Source: Winogradskyella helgolandensis (lineage in GTDB: Bacteria; Bacteroidota; Bacteroidia; Flavobacteriales; Flavobacteriaceae). Taken from it: a stretch of 64,000 nucleotides of DNA. Where the stretch lies: the NCBI RefSeq assembly GCF_013404085.1, contig NZ_JABFHO010000001.1:1871001-1935000 (forward strand), written 5' to 3'. Positions 1-8,322 of the stretch are shown piece by piece. Both the position numbers and the translations under genes were made by a program. Numbering within the stretch: position 1 is the stretch's first letter; every line of letters starts with the position of its first letter. Below the pieces are notes generated by a model. The model was not told where the DNA came from. It did not search any database and saw nothing but the letters and a program-made list of their open reading frames with translations.

Positions 1-680
1 CATTTTCAATAAAAAATTGGTCGCAAGATGATCAGCCTAGAGAAAAGCTAAGAGACAAAGGTAAAACTGTTCTTAGTGATGCCGAATTGATTGCTATTTT
101 GATTGGATCAGGAAATAGAGACGAAAGTGCTGTGGCCTTGTGTAAGCGTATTTTCGGAAGTGTTGATAATAACTTAAATGCTTTAGGAAAATTGTCTATT
201 GCACAATTAATGGAGTTTAAGGGTATTGGTGAAGCTAAAGCTATTTCTATTGTTGCAGCATTAGAGTTGGGACGTCGTCGTCGGCTAGAAGACGCCATGC
301 AGATGGATAAAATCACATCGAGCCGTTCCGTTTATAATGTAATGCAACCGATTATTGGAGATTTGCCACATGAAGAATTTTGGATTTTATATCTGAATAA
401 TTCCAATAAAGTCATTCATAAAAACCAATTGAGTAAAGGTGGTATTACGGGTACTTTGGTCGATGTACGTTTGGTACTAAAGAATGCTTTAGAAGTTGGT
501 GCCATAGCTTTAATATTATGTCACAATCACCCATCAGGAACTTTAAAACCAAGTCAGGCAGATAAAGATGTTACTAAAAAAATGAAATTGGCTGCTCAGA
601 GCTTAGATATTTCGGTTCTAGATCATCTTATTGTTACGGAAAATGCCTATTATAGTTTTGCGGATGAGAACATGCTTTAA
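1..680 (+). CDS. radC: RadC family JAB/MPN-domain protein (5' partial)
   Basis: The gene is already open at the window edge. The reading frame continues upstream of the first ATG at 87 through residues typical of a RadC N-terminus (NWSQDDQPREKLRDKG), so the true start lies a few codons outside. A helix-hairpin-helix segment (FKGIGEAKA) comes first, followed by a C-terminal JAB/MPN metalloprotease-like domain with the metal motif HNHPSG and then the S..AD residues. About 225 residues are visible, close to the usual full length of 225-235. RadC was once linked to DNA repair, but its function is unproven. Confidence in the family is high. Confidence 0.93.
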   Translation, partial: FSIKNWSQDDQPREKLRDKGKTVLSDAELIAILIGSGNRDESAVALCKRIFGSVDNNLNALGKLSIAQLMEFKGIGEAKAISIVAALELGRRRRLEDAMQMDKITSSRSVYNVMQPIIGDLPHEEFWILYLNNSNKVIHKNQLSKGGITGTLVDVRLVLKNALEVGAIALILCHNHPSGTLKPSQADKDVTKKMKLAAQSLDISVLDHLIVTENAYYSFADENML

Positions 681-776
681 GCGTGGTAACCTTCGAAAAA
701 CAAAAACTAAATTCCAAATTAGTTATTTCAACTTTGGAATTTGTTATTTTTAACTTTCTGGAATTTTATAAGCCCT

Positions 777-2072
777 ATGTTATTAGTTTATACACATAAA
801 ATTACCCCACGTGTTACCTACACGTTTAAGCATATATGCAAACGTATTTTGGGTATCGAGGTAAGTTTTACTTCTAAGGTTGAAGACTTTATTGCACACG
901 ATAGTCTTAAAATGTCCTATGCAAAACAGCCTTTAAGTAATGAGTTGTTTATACGAAGTAACGCGTTATTATTTGAAACAGGCTTATCTGATATTGATAT
1001 TAACGTACAGCAATGGGGAGCTACCAAAGGATTTTTTGCCACGGGAGAACGAAGCGATTTACCTTTCGATATTTTTGCTGCCTCTTTTTATTTATTAAGT
1101 CGGTATGAAGAATATTTACCACATGTAAAAGATGATTATGGTCGGTTTTTAGCGTCTGAAAGTTTAGCGTTTGAAAACCAATTTCTACATCAACCCGTTG
1201 TGGATATTTGGGCTTATAAACTTAAAGCTGTTTTGAGTGAGCGCTTTCCAAATTATGAATTTCCAACACGGCATTATAAGGTACAGCCTGTCATAGATGT
1301 GCCAATGGCCTATTATTTTAAAAACAAAGGATTTTTGAGAACCATTGGAGGTACATTAAATGACCTGAGACGTCTGCGATTAAAACAGTTGTATAACCGT
1401 TATTTGGTGCTTTTTGGTTTTCAACGCGATCCATATGACACCTTCAATTGGATTGTTAGAAAACAAAAACAGCACGGTTTTAAATTTATAGTACTGTTCT
1501 TAATTGGGGATTATTCAACTTATGATAAAAATATAAACACGAATAAAAAAGACTTTGTTTCACTTATTAAGTCTGTTGCCGATTATTGTGATGTTGGTTT
1601 AAAAGCATCCTATTTTTCTTTAAATGATATTTCTATTCTTAAAAAAGAAAAGCTTGAAATGGAATCGATTATACACACCGAATTAAAAGGAGTGCGTCAT
1701 TCATTTTCTAAGTTAAATTTACCAACATCCTACCGTAATTTGGTAGAGTTAGAAATTAACCAAGATTTTACAATGGGTTATATTAATACTTTGGGCTTTA
1801 GAGCTGGTACTTGTACCCCTTTTCAGTTTTACGATTTGGATTACGAAGTGCAAACACCATTACAAATTAATCCTTACCAATGTTTAGATTTTGGATTGTT
1901 AAAATATGACTCGCTATTAGACAAAACAGAACATTTACAAAAATTAATTACAGAAATAAAAGCTGTAAATGGTACTTTTACACCGATATTTCATAACTAT
2001 AGCTTTAGTGATTTAGATCGTTGGATAGGGTTTAGATCGCTATTTAATTTAATATTGGAATCTACAGAATGA
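777..2072 (+). CDS. Polysaccharide-deacetylase-like (NodB-related) protein, probably with altered active site
   Basis: The start is placed at ATG 777 (MLLVYTHKITPR), because the 12 residues before it from an ATG at 741 do not look conserved. The 431-residue protein resembles the flavobacterial polysaccharide deacetylase family: a long N-terminal region with LSRYEEY, a barrel segment (GFLRTIGG) and a C-terminal GFRAGTCTPFQFYDL motif. At the first NodB metal motif it reads IDVPMAY, where I would expect D-x-D, and at the second it reads GLKASYFS, where I would expect a His (HPSY). It may therefore be catalytically dead or diverged. The stop overlaps the next ATG (ATGA), so it is translationally coupled to the HAD gene. 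The family comparison is from memory. Confidence 0.75.
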   Translation: MLLVYTHKITPRVTYTFKHICKRILGIEVSFTSKVEDFIAHDSLKMSYAKQPLSNELFIRSNALLFETGLSDIDINVQQWGATKGFFATGERSDLPFDIFAASFYLLSRYEEYLPHVKDDYGRFLASESLAFENQFLHQPVVDIWAYKLKAVLSERFPNYEFPTRHYKVQPVIDVPMAYYFKNKGFLRTIGGTLNDLRRLRLKQLYNRYLVLFGFQRDPYDTFNWIVRKQKQHGFKFIVLFLIGDYSTYDKNINTNKKDFVSLIKSVADYCDVGLKASYFSLNDISILKKEKLEMESIIHTELKGVRHSFSKLNLPTSYRNLVELEINQDFTMGYINTLGFRAGTCTPFQFYDLDYEVQTPLQINPYQCLDFGLLKYDSLLDKTEHLQKLITEIKAVNGTFTPIFHNYSFSDLDRWIGFRSLFNLILESTE

Positions 2073-2755
2073 AAAGCCAAATAAAGCATGTTTTTTTCGA
2101 CTTGGATCATACGCTTTGGGATTTTGATAAAAACTCAGGGTTAACCTTTGAAAAGATTTTTATTCAGAATAAAATCGACGTTGATTTACACGACTTTTTA
2201 GTCGTTTATGAACCTATAAATTTTAAATATTGGAAACTTTATAGAGAAGAGAAGGTTACAAAATTGGCATTGCGATATGGACGATTAAAGGAGGCTTTTG
2301 ATGGAGTAGGAGTCACTGTTGAAGATGATGTCATTCACTTATTATCTGAAGCTTATATAAATCAGTTATCAACTTTCAACCATTTGTTTGAAGGAACATT
2401 TGAAATTCTTGATTACCTAAAAGGTAAGTATCAATTGCATATTATAACTAATGGATTTGAAGAAGCACAAGAGAAAAAAATGGTGACTTCTAATATTAAG
2501 CAGTATTTTCAGACGGTAACCAATTCAGAAATGGTTGGTGTTAAAAAACCTAATCCTAAAATATTTAACTTTGCGTTAGAGTTAGCTAAAGCAAAAGCTA
2601 ACGAGAGTTTAATGATTGGAGATAATATTGAAGCTGATATTGAAGGAGCTCATAACATAGGTATGGATACCATTCATTTTGATTATAAAGATGCTCAGAA
2701 TAATCATAATTTTAAACGAATTACAAATTTAAAAATGCTTATAAATCACCTTTAA
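2069..2755 (+). CDS. yjjG: YjjG-family noncanonical pyrimidine nucleotidase (HAD hydrolase)
   Basis: This 228-residue HAD-superfamily phosphatase carries motif I FFDLDHTLWDF (residues 9-19), with nucleophile Asp and acid/base Asp. Motif II Ser/Thr is in IITNGFEEAQ, motif III Lys in GVKKPNPKIF, and the motif IV acidic pair in MIGDNIEADIEGA. The NGFEEAQ-KKP pattern and length match the YjjG (TIGR02254-like) group, which hydrolyses nucleoside monophosphates, including damaged pyrimidines. It is cytosolic. The start overlaps the upstream stop by 4 nt and the next gene begins 10 nt downstream, so all three are probably co-transcribed. Confidence 0.9.
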   Translation: MKSQIKHVFFDLDHTLWDFDKNSGLTFEKIFIQNKIDVDLHDFLVVYEPINFKYWKLYREEKVTKLALRYGRLKEAFDGVGVTVEDDVIHLLSEAYINQLSTFNHLFEGTFEILDYLKGKYQLHIITNGFEEAQEKKMVTSNIKQYFQTVTNSEMVGVKKPNPKIFNFALELAKAKANESLMIGDNIEADIEGAHNIGMDTIHFDYKDAQNNHNFKRITNLKMLINHL

Positions 2756-2765
2756 AAATATAATA

Positions 2766-3578
2766 ATGTTTAAGAAAATACTTTTTACCGTTTCATTTGT
2801 TATCATAAGTTTTTATGGAAATTCCCAAAAAAATATTAATGATTACAAATACATAATTATACCAGATGCTTTTGAGTTTTCTAAAAGTGATGACCAATAT
2901 CAATTAAATTCATTGCTTGAGTTTTTATTTAATAAGTATGGATACGAAGCTTACTTTATTAAAGAATTATCAAATGATTTGAAAAAAGATCCGTGCTTAG
3001 CATTAACGGCTGATGTATCTAACGATGAAGGTGGTATGTTTAAAACGAAGTTAGAAATCATTTTAAAAGATTGTTATGATGTAGAGATCTTTAGATCTAA
3101 AATAGGAGAATCACGAATAAAGGAATTTGATAAAGCTTATAATGAAGCCTTAAGAGACGCGTTTGAAACTTTTCAAAATATGGATTATAAGTATGTTGGA
3201 AAAGAAGTTGTTGCAGCACAACCAAAAGAAGAACAGCCCCAAACAGAAAAGCAATCTGTAAAGGAAATCGTTAAAATTGAAGAGGTCGCTGTGATTAAAG
3301 AATCTAAAGAGGAACTAAAAGAAAAGGTCACAGCACTTCCTGTAAAAGCATCTGATGACATAAAATCAGAACTTTTTTATGCACAGGCTATTTCAAATGG
3401 ATTTCAATTGGTGAATTCAGAACCAAAAGTGGTCATGATATTGTTGAATTCTTCGGCAAAAGATATCTATATAGTTAAAGATAAAAATGCAATCGTTTTT
3501 AAGAAAGAAGGGCAGTGGATGTATTCTGAAAATAATGGAGTCTCAACCGTAGAGAAAATATTGAATATTAAATTCTAA
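2766..3578 (+). CDS. Secreted hypothetical protein with charged linker
   Basis: I do not recognise a named family. The 270 residues begin with a signal peptide (MFKKILFTVSFVIISFYGNSQ). Next comes a compact domain of about 120 residues (starting NDYKYIIIPDAFEF and ending in a helix KEFDKAYNEALRDAFETF). A Lys/Glu-rich linker follows at roughly 150-195, and then a small C-terminal domain with short beta-like strands (KVVMILLNSSAKDIYIV). The layout suggests a periplasmic or lipid-facing protein. It follows the YjjG gene by 10 nt and is convergent with rarA, with only 18 nt between the stops. Confidence 0.8.
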   Translation: MFKKILFTVSFVIISFYGNSQKNINDYKYIIIPDAFEFSKSDDQYQLNSLLEFLFNKYGYEAYFIKELSNDLKKDPCLALTADVSNDEGGMFKTKLEIILKDCYDVEIFRSKIGESRIKEFDKAYNEALRDAFETFQNMDYKYVGKEVVAAQPKEEQPQTEKQSVKEIVKIEEVAVIKESKEELKEKVTALPVKASDDIKSELFYAQAISNGFQLVNSEPKVVMILLNSSAKDIYIVKDKNAIVFKKEGQWMYSENNGVSTVEKILNIKF

Positions 3579-3596
3579 TTTTTTAGCAACCAGCAA

Positions 3597-4874
3597 TTAA
3601 TACCCATATTTATCCTTCCAAAGCATTTTTAAGTGATTGCGTTGGGCTTGTTCACGAGCATTGTTTCCTGGATCATACAATTTAGTATTCGCTATTTCTT
3701 TTGGTAGAAATTCTTGTGCAGCAAAGTTGTTTTCGTAATTGTGCGAATATTTGTAGTTGTCACCATAACCTAATTCTTTCATGAGTTTAGTTGGCGCATT
3801 CCTCATAGCAATTGGTACTGATAAATCTCCGGTGTCTCTCACTAACTGTTGTGCTTTTCCAATAGCTTCGTAAGCGGCATTACTTTTTGGGGAGCTTGCT
3901 AAATAAGTTGCACATTGACTTAGAATAATACGCGATTCCGGATTTCCAATAACAGATACAGCCTGAAATGTGTTATTCGCAATGACTAAAGCCGTCGGAT
4001 TGGCATTACCAATATCTTCACTCGCCGAAATTAATAATCGTCTTGCAATAAACTTCACATCCTCTCCACCTTCAATCATTCGCGCTAAATAATACACAGC
4101 AGCATTTGGATCGCTTCCACGAATAGATTTTATAAAAGCCGAAATAATATCGTAATGTTGCTCACCCGTTTTATCATAACGAGCCGCTTGATTTTGTACT
4201 TGTTTTGCTACTAAATCATTGGTGATCACAATTTGGTCCCCTTCAAATGACGCGACAAGTAATTCAAAAATATTAAGTAGTTTCCTAGCATCTCCACCAG
4301 ATAAACGCAATAATGCTTCTGTCTCTTTTAATTCAATATTTAGTTTAGAAAGTGTTGTGTCTTCCTTTAGTGCGCGCTCTAATAAAGCTTCTAAATCGGC
4401 TTTACTAAAGGCATTTAAAGTGTACACTTGGCATCGCGATAATAAAGCAGAAATAACCTCAAAACTTGGGTTTTCTGTAGTGGCACCTATTAAAGTTACC
4501 CAACCCTTTTCAACCGCTTCTAAAAGTGAATCTTGTTGCGATTTGCTAAAGCGATGAATTTCATCAATAAACAATATCGGGTTTTTAGTAGTGAACATAC
4601 CACCACTTTTCTTAGCTTTATCTATAACCTCTCTAATGTCCTTAACGCCAGAATTGATAGCACTTAACTTAAAGAAAGGACGGTCAGATTCGTTAGCAAT
4701 AATATTTGCAAGTGTTGTTTTTCCAATACCAGGAGGTCCCCAAAGTATAAGAGAAGGAATCACACCGTTTTTAATTTGCTGATAGAGCACACCATCTTTG
4801 CCCACTAAATGTTGCTGACTTAAGTAGTCTTCTAGTGTATTTGGTCGTAGTCGTTCTGCTAATGGAGTATTCAT
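3597..4874 (-). CDS. rarA: Replication-associated recombination protein A (MgsA/RarA AAA+ ATPase)
   Basis: This 425-residue AAA+ ATPase acts at stalled replication forks. Walker A is GPPGIGKTTLA (near residue 46), Walker B is LFIDEIHRF and sensor 1 is GATTENPSFEV. The arginine-finger region LLSRC and the C-terminal RarA tetramerisation domain (GSDPNAAVYYLARMIEGGED, then YKYSHNY) follow in the standard order. The length is normal. A TAnnTTTG promoter element ends 4 nt before the ATG, so the message may be leaderless. It is monocistronic and convergent with the preceding hypothetical gene. Confidence 0.95.
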   Translation of the reverse strand: MNTPLAERLRPNTLEDYLSQQHLVGKDGVLYQQIKNGVIPSLILWGPPGIGKTTLANIIANESDRPFFKLSAINSGVKDIREVIDKAKKSGGMFTTKNPILFIDEIHRFSKSQQDSLLEAVEKGWVTLIGATTENPSFEVISALLSRCQVYTLNAFSKADLEALLERALKEDTTLSKLNIELKETEALLRLSGGDARKLLNIFELLVASFEGDQIVITNDLVAKQVQNQAARYDKTGEQHYDIISAFIKSIRGSDPNAAVYYLARMIEGGEDVKFIARRLLISASEDIGNANPTALVIANNTFQAVSVIGNPESRIILSQCATYLASSPKSNAAYEAIGKAQQLVRDTGDLSVPIAMRNAPTKLMKELGYGDNYKYSHNYENNFAAQEFLPKEIANTKLYDPGNNAREQAQRNHLKMLWKDKYGY

Positions 4875-4878
4875 GTTT

Positions 4879-4886
4879 CAAAATTA
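4879..4886 (-). promoter_or_regulatory. -7 promoter element of rarA (possible leaderless start)
   Basis: Read on the minus strand this is TAATTTTG, a full match to the Bacteroidota -7 consensus TAnnTTTG. Only four bases (AAAC) separate it from the rarA ATG. If the usual distance to the transcription start applies, the mRNA begins at or next to the start codon. Confidence 0.6.
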
Positions 4887-5014
4887 CGAAATGCTTTTGT
4901 GATGGATTAATGAAATCAATGAAATTCATATGAAAAATACAAGAGATAAAATTTTAGGATTCTGCCATTATTTCAGACAATTCAATTTTGGCTGCAAATT
5001 TGAAAGACTTTCTT

Positions 5015-5022
5015 TAAATTTG
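5015..5022 (+). promoter_or_regulatory. -7 promoter element of the rhomboid gene (possible leaderless start)
   Basis: TAAATTTG matches the Bacteroidota -7 consensus and ends five bases before the ATG at 5028. There is a TTTG at 4986-4990 and another at 4999-5002, but neither is at the ideal distance of about 19 nt for a -33 element. Confidence 0.55.
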
Positions 5023-5027
5023 AATAT

Positions 5028-5798
5028 ATGAGCAAACCACAACACTTTAAATACTCTAACAATATTATTATCTATCCATTAGTGATAATGTTTGTGAATT
5101 GGTTAGTGTTTTGGTATCAGGTTAGGATAGACAGCGGGATTAAAGCTTTTGGTATTAGGCCTCAAAAAATAGAAGGACTTTTAGGAATTGTTACAAGTCC
5201 GTTTTTGCATGGAGATATTAATCATATTTACAATAATTCAGTTCCACTTTTTGTGCTCACAGTCGCCTTATTTTATTTCTATAATAAAATAGCTTGGAAA
5301 GTTATTGGCTTTGGTATTTTGCTTTCAGGATTTATGACTTGGCTTATCGCTAGTTCTGGGAATCATATTGGAGCCAGTGGATTGGTATATGTCTTAGTTA
5401 GCTTTATTTTTTTTAAAGGTATTTTTGCTAAACACTACCGACTTATAGCATTGTCGTTAGTCGTTATTTTTCTTTATGGAAGCATGATTTGGTATGTATT
5501 TCCTATAAAAAGTGGTATGTCTTGGGAAGGCCATTTAAGCGGGTTACTTACAGGATTAGTATTCGCCTTAATATTTCGAAAACAAGTGGCTAAACCAGAG
5601 CGTTATAAATGGGAACAACCCGATTATAATGAAGATGACGACCCGTTTATGAAACATTTTGACGAAGACGGAAACTTTATTGAATTTGAGCCAGAAATTG
5701 AAATTGAAAACGATGCTGAACTTGAAATTGAACCTAAAATAAATCAAGCTCAAAGAATCAATTACATCTTTAAGAAAAACGAAGATGAACGTTTGTAA
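5028..5798 (+). CDS. Rhomboid family intramembrane serine protease
   Basis: This 256-residue membrane protein has about six hydrophobic segments. The catalytic serine lies in GASGLVYVL (residue about 117) and the catalytic His in GHLSGLLTG. An early HGDINHIYNNS segment corresponds to the rhomboid His/Asn region that stabilises the oxyanion hole. The last 65 residues are a hydrophilic, strongly acidic cytoplasmic tail (EPEIEIENDAELEIEP). Rhomboids cleave transmembrane substrates within the membrane; the substrate here is unknown. It is convergent with rlmB, with 35 nt between the stops. Confidence 0.93.
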   Translation: MSKPQHFKYSNNIIIYPLVIMFVNWLVFWYQVRIDSGIKAFGIRPQKIEGLLGIVTSPFLHGDINHIYNNSVPLFVLTVALFYFYNKIAWKVIGFGILLSGFMTWLIASSGNHIGASGLVYVLVSFIFFKGIFAKHYRLIALSLVVIFLYGSMIWYVFPIKSGMSWEGHLSGLLTGLVFALIFRKQVAKPERYKWEQPDYNEDDDPFMKHFDEDGNFIEFEPEIEIENDAELEIEPKINQAQRINYIFKKNEDERL

Positions 5799-5833
5799 GT
5801 TACAAACTAACTGTAGTGACTGCGACTTAAAAC

Positions 5834-6568
5834 TTAAGAACGTTGCCTAACCGCTTCATATAAAAACGCACCACAAGCTACAGAAACATTCAAGGATTCT
5901 ATCTCGCCTAAAATAGGAAGTTTAGCTTGATCATCTACCACCTTTAAAACCGAAGGGTTAATACCTCTGCCTTCAGATCCCATAATGATGGCACATGGTT
6001 CTTTAAACGACACATCGTATAAAAAGTGCTCTGCTTTTTCTGTTGCTGCAATGACTCTAATTCCAGAAGATTGCATATGAAAAACGGCATCCTTAATGTG
6101 ATCTACTTTACAAATTGGCATTTTAAAAATTGCACCAGCACTTGTTTTAATCGTATCACCATTAATTGGAGCTCCACCTTTTTTCTGAATAATTATACCA
6201 TTTACTCCAGTACATTCTGCCGTTCTAACAATAGCGCCAAAATTTCTTACATCGCTTAATTGATCTAATAACAGAAATAAAGGTGTTTTTCCAGATTCGA
6301 TAACGCTCATTACTAAGTCGTCAATATCATGAAATTCAATTGGTGAAATTTGAGCCACAGCTCCTTGATGGTTACCTCGTGTTAAACGATTCAATTTTTC
6401 AACAGGAACGTATGATGAGTTAATACCTCCTGAACGTATGGCTTGCTCCAATTCTTGAAACAAGTCGCCATGCAGCCCTTTTTGCATAAAAACCTTGTCA
6501 ATAGTTTCATTAGACTTTATAGCTTCAATAATTGCTCTAATTCCAAAAATGGTAGTTTCGTTTTTCAT
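5834..6568 (-). CDS. rlmB: 23S rRNA (guanosine-2'-O-)-methyltransferase RlmB (SpoU/TrmH family)
   Basis: The start is placed at 6568 (MKNETTIFGIRAI). An in-frame ATG at 6592 would add eight residues that run across the promoter. The 244-residue protein has the N-terminal L30e-like substrate-binding domain (IFGIRAIIEAI...DKVFM) and a SPOUT methyltransferase domain with motif 1 LLDQLSDVRNFGAIVRTA, motif 2 IIMGSEGRGI and motif 3 LNVSVACGAFLYE. This is the trefoil-knot SAM site that methylates 23S rRNA (G2251 in E. coli). The promoter sits 4 nt upstream of the ATG. Confidence 0.93.
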   Translation of the reverse strand: MKNETTIFGIRAIIEAIKSNETIDKVFMQKGLHGDLFQELEQAIRSGGINSSYVPVEKLNRLTRGNHQGAVAQISPIEFHDIDDLVMSVIESGKTPLFLLLDQLSDVRNFGAIVRTAECTGVNGIIIQKKGGAPINGDTIKTSAGAIFKMPICKVDHIKDAVFHMQSSGIRVIAATEKAEHFLYDVSFKEPCAIIMGSEGRGINPSVLKVVDDQAKLPILGEIESLNVSVACGAFLYEAVRQRS

Positions 6569-6572
6569 TTTG

Positions 6573-6580
6573 CAAAGGTA
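6573..6580 (-). promoter_or_regulatory. -7 promoter element of rlmB (possible leaderless start)
   Basis: On the minus strand this reads TACCTTTG and is followed by CAAA and then the rlmB ATG. The T-tract of the upstream arylsulfotransferase terminator runs directly into it, so terminator and promoter are packed edge to edge. Confidence 0.6.
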
Positions 6581-6581
6581 T

Positions 6582-6609
6582 AAAAAAACCACCCTACATT
6601 TTAGGATGG
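6582..6609 (-). terminator. Rho-independent terminator after the arylsulfotransferase-like gene
   Basis: On the minus strand a 7-bp stem (CCATCCT with AGGGTGG, one G-U pair) closes a 7-nt loop and is followed by a run of seven T. It lies about 28 nt past the stop of the arylsulfotransferase-like gene. Confidence 0.75.
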
Positions 6610-6637
6610 CTTGTCAAATTAATTATGATATTTTTTA

Positions 6638-8269
6638 TTAATTTTTAATCAGCTTTTTACTTGTAATATTAGTATCTGTATAAATTTTTAAAAAATAGAT
6701 ACCATTTACTTGTTCTGATAAATCTAATGTGTCTAGGGTAGTTGTGTACACTTTTTTACCCATAACATTAAATATTTCCACTTTGTTAATTGTGGTTTTT
6801 GATTCTATTTTTATTTGTCCTTTAGTAGGGTTGGGGTGTAATTTAATTGATGCTAATTCATAAGTTATAACACTTAAATTCTGACATATAGTTAAATCTG
6901 GATTTAATTCAATTGGGTCACCTGGAGTTAAGTCTCTACCTGCAAATGCTGGATGGTTGATGTCGTATTTTTTGGCTCTAAAACTAACGTTAGAATATGA
7001 TGATGGACTACTGCCTTGGGAGGCAATGTTTCCGGTATCTGAATTTACGGGACTGCTATACCTCCAAACAATACCCTCATAAGAGTTTATTTCAAAAAAC
7101 TGACCATTAATACCTTCGCAAATTAATGTATTACCATTTGGCAAACGCTGAGCGCTACTTAATATTCCTGAGAAAAAACGTGAAGGTTCTAAAGGATATT
7201 TATAAGTGTAATCTGGATTTGTTGGGCTATATGCAGTACCATTATGATATGAATAAACTCCAGGACTCTCCGTTTCTGGATCAATAATAAAAACTTCAGA
7301 AAACATAGGTTCTCTATCTCTACCATTATTAAATATCATAATTTTATTTTCATCAATAAGTCCATGTTCAATAACATAAGGAGAATGCTGTCCGTAAAGT
7401 TTTCTGTCAGATTCAGTGCCTTGATCATACGATTGTGGATTTCCCCATCGGTAGAGAAAGTCACCACCTTTATTATAAGTTCCACCGTTGTCAGAAGCAG
7501 ATTCTGCAGTTGTTGTAGAATGGTCTATAATATAAATTTCACTTAAGTTTCTAGAGCTTATTACAATTTGATTTAAAACTGGGTTAAAGAAAATTGAGTT
7601 AAAGTGAAGCCAATTGGCTTTTCCAGAACCGTCATTTAAAAAGTTAATATTTAATTTTCCAGGACTTAAACTTACATTACCAAAATTATCTTTTGAAGCA
7701 TCAAAATCTTGAACAAGGTGATCCTTAACATTCCATTCCCAAACTATGGTAGCATTGTTAGTACCAACGGGAGTTACTTCTATAATTTGTTCGTTGAATA
7801 ATTCATTTTCAGTAATAAGAGCCGGATTTCGTCCTAGTTGTATAGCTTCAGAAGTCGACAATTTTGTAGCGGCAAGTATAAGAACGTTGCCGTTAGGCAT
7901 AGGAAACACATCGTGATGTTGTCGCTTTGTTGGAGTGTCATAGTAGTATTGCCATGTAAGATTACCATCCCAATCAAAAATCTCTATGACTCCACCTTGC
8001 CCTCCAAAAGTAATGTCATTGCTTTCGGTTCTTCCTGCTCTTAAAATACTGCCATTTTCTAATAAATGTACAGCGTTACCAGGAGGAAAACCACTAGACC
8101 ATTGATTAATGACTTCTCCACAATTATTAATAAGATAAGTTTCTGTGAATGCTGTAAACAATGTGAAACCTTCATAAACACCATCAGATATATCTGTTGT
8201 ACCTATGGTGTTTTGAGAGTAAGTAATATTGATGGTAATTAATAATACATAAAGTAATTTTTTAAACAT
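6638..8269 (-). CDS. Arylsulfotransferase-like beta-propeller protein exported by type IX secretion
   Basis: The start is placed at 8269 (MFKKLLYVLLITINITYSQ), which gives a clean signal peptide. An ATG at 8293 would put eight charged residues in front. The body has the ASST-type beta-propeller signature: repeated strands ending in W (NLTWQYYY, IVWEWNVKDH, IVWRYSS) and the conserved RQHHDVFPMPNGN segment that carries the catalytic His in this family. The last 75 residues are a T9SS sorting tail (LHPNPTKGQIKIES ... EIFNVMGKKVY ... GIYFLKI). It is probably a secreted or surface-anchored enzyme. Sulfate transfer between phenolic compounds is inferred from the family. It lies downstream of the BamA-like gene on the same strand. 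Confidence 0.85.
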   Translation of the reverse strand: MFKKLLYVLLITINITYSQNTIGTTDISDGVYEGFTLFTAFTETYLINNCGEVINQWSSGFPPGNAVHLLENGSILRAGRTESNDITFGGQGGVIEIFDWDGNLTWQYYYDTPTKRQHHDVFPMPNGNVLILAATKLSTSEAIQLGRNPALITENELFNEQIIEVTPVGTNNATIVWEWNVKDHLVQDFDASKDNFGNVSLSPGKLNINFLNDGSGKANWLHFNSIFFNPVLNQIVISSRNLSEIYIIDHSTTTAESASDNGGTYNKGGDFLYRWGNPQSYDQGTESDRKLYGQHSPYVIEHGLIDENKIMIFNNGRDREPMFSEVFIIDPETESPGVYSYHNGTAYSPTNPDYTYKYPLEPSRFFSGILSSAQRLPNGNTLICEGINGQFFEINSYEGIVWRYSSPVNSDTGNIASQGSSPSSYSNVSFRAKKYDINHPAFAGRDLTPGDPIELNPDLTICQNLSVITYELASIKLHPNPTKGQIKIESKTTINKVEIFNVMGKKVYTTTLDTLDLSEQVNGIYFLKIYTDTNITSKKLIKN

Positions 8270-8291
8270 AACAATTTTCTCTTTTCTTAGC

Positions 8292-8307
8292 ACGGTAAAC
8301 TTACCGT
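8292..8307. promoter_or_regulatory. Perfect 7+2+7 inverted repeat between the BamA-like and arylsulfotransferase-like genes
   Basis: ACGGTAA and TTACCGT are separated by AC. The site lies 22 bp upstream of the arylsulfotransferase start and 15 bp downstream of the BamA-like stop. Symmetry and place fit a dimeric repressor or activator operator. A weak stem-loop is the alternative, and no T-run follows on either strand. Confidence 0.45.
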
Positions 8308-8322
8308 ATAAAATTGTTATTA

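Noticed and set aside
741-776. ATG at 741 as the start of the deacetylase-like gene
   Set aside because: The 12 extra residues (MLFLTFWNFISP) look like translated spacer; the family pattern begins at MLLVYTHKI.
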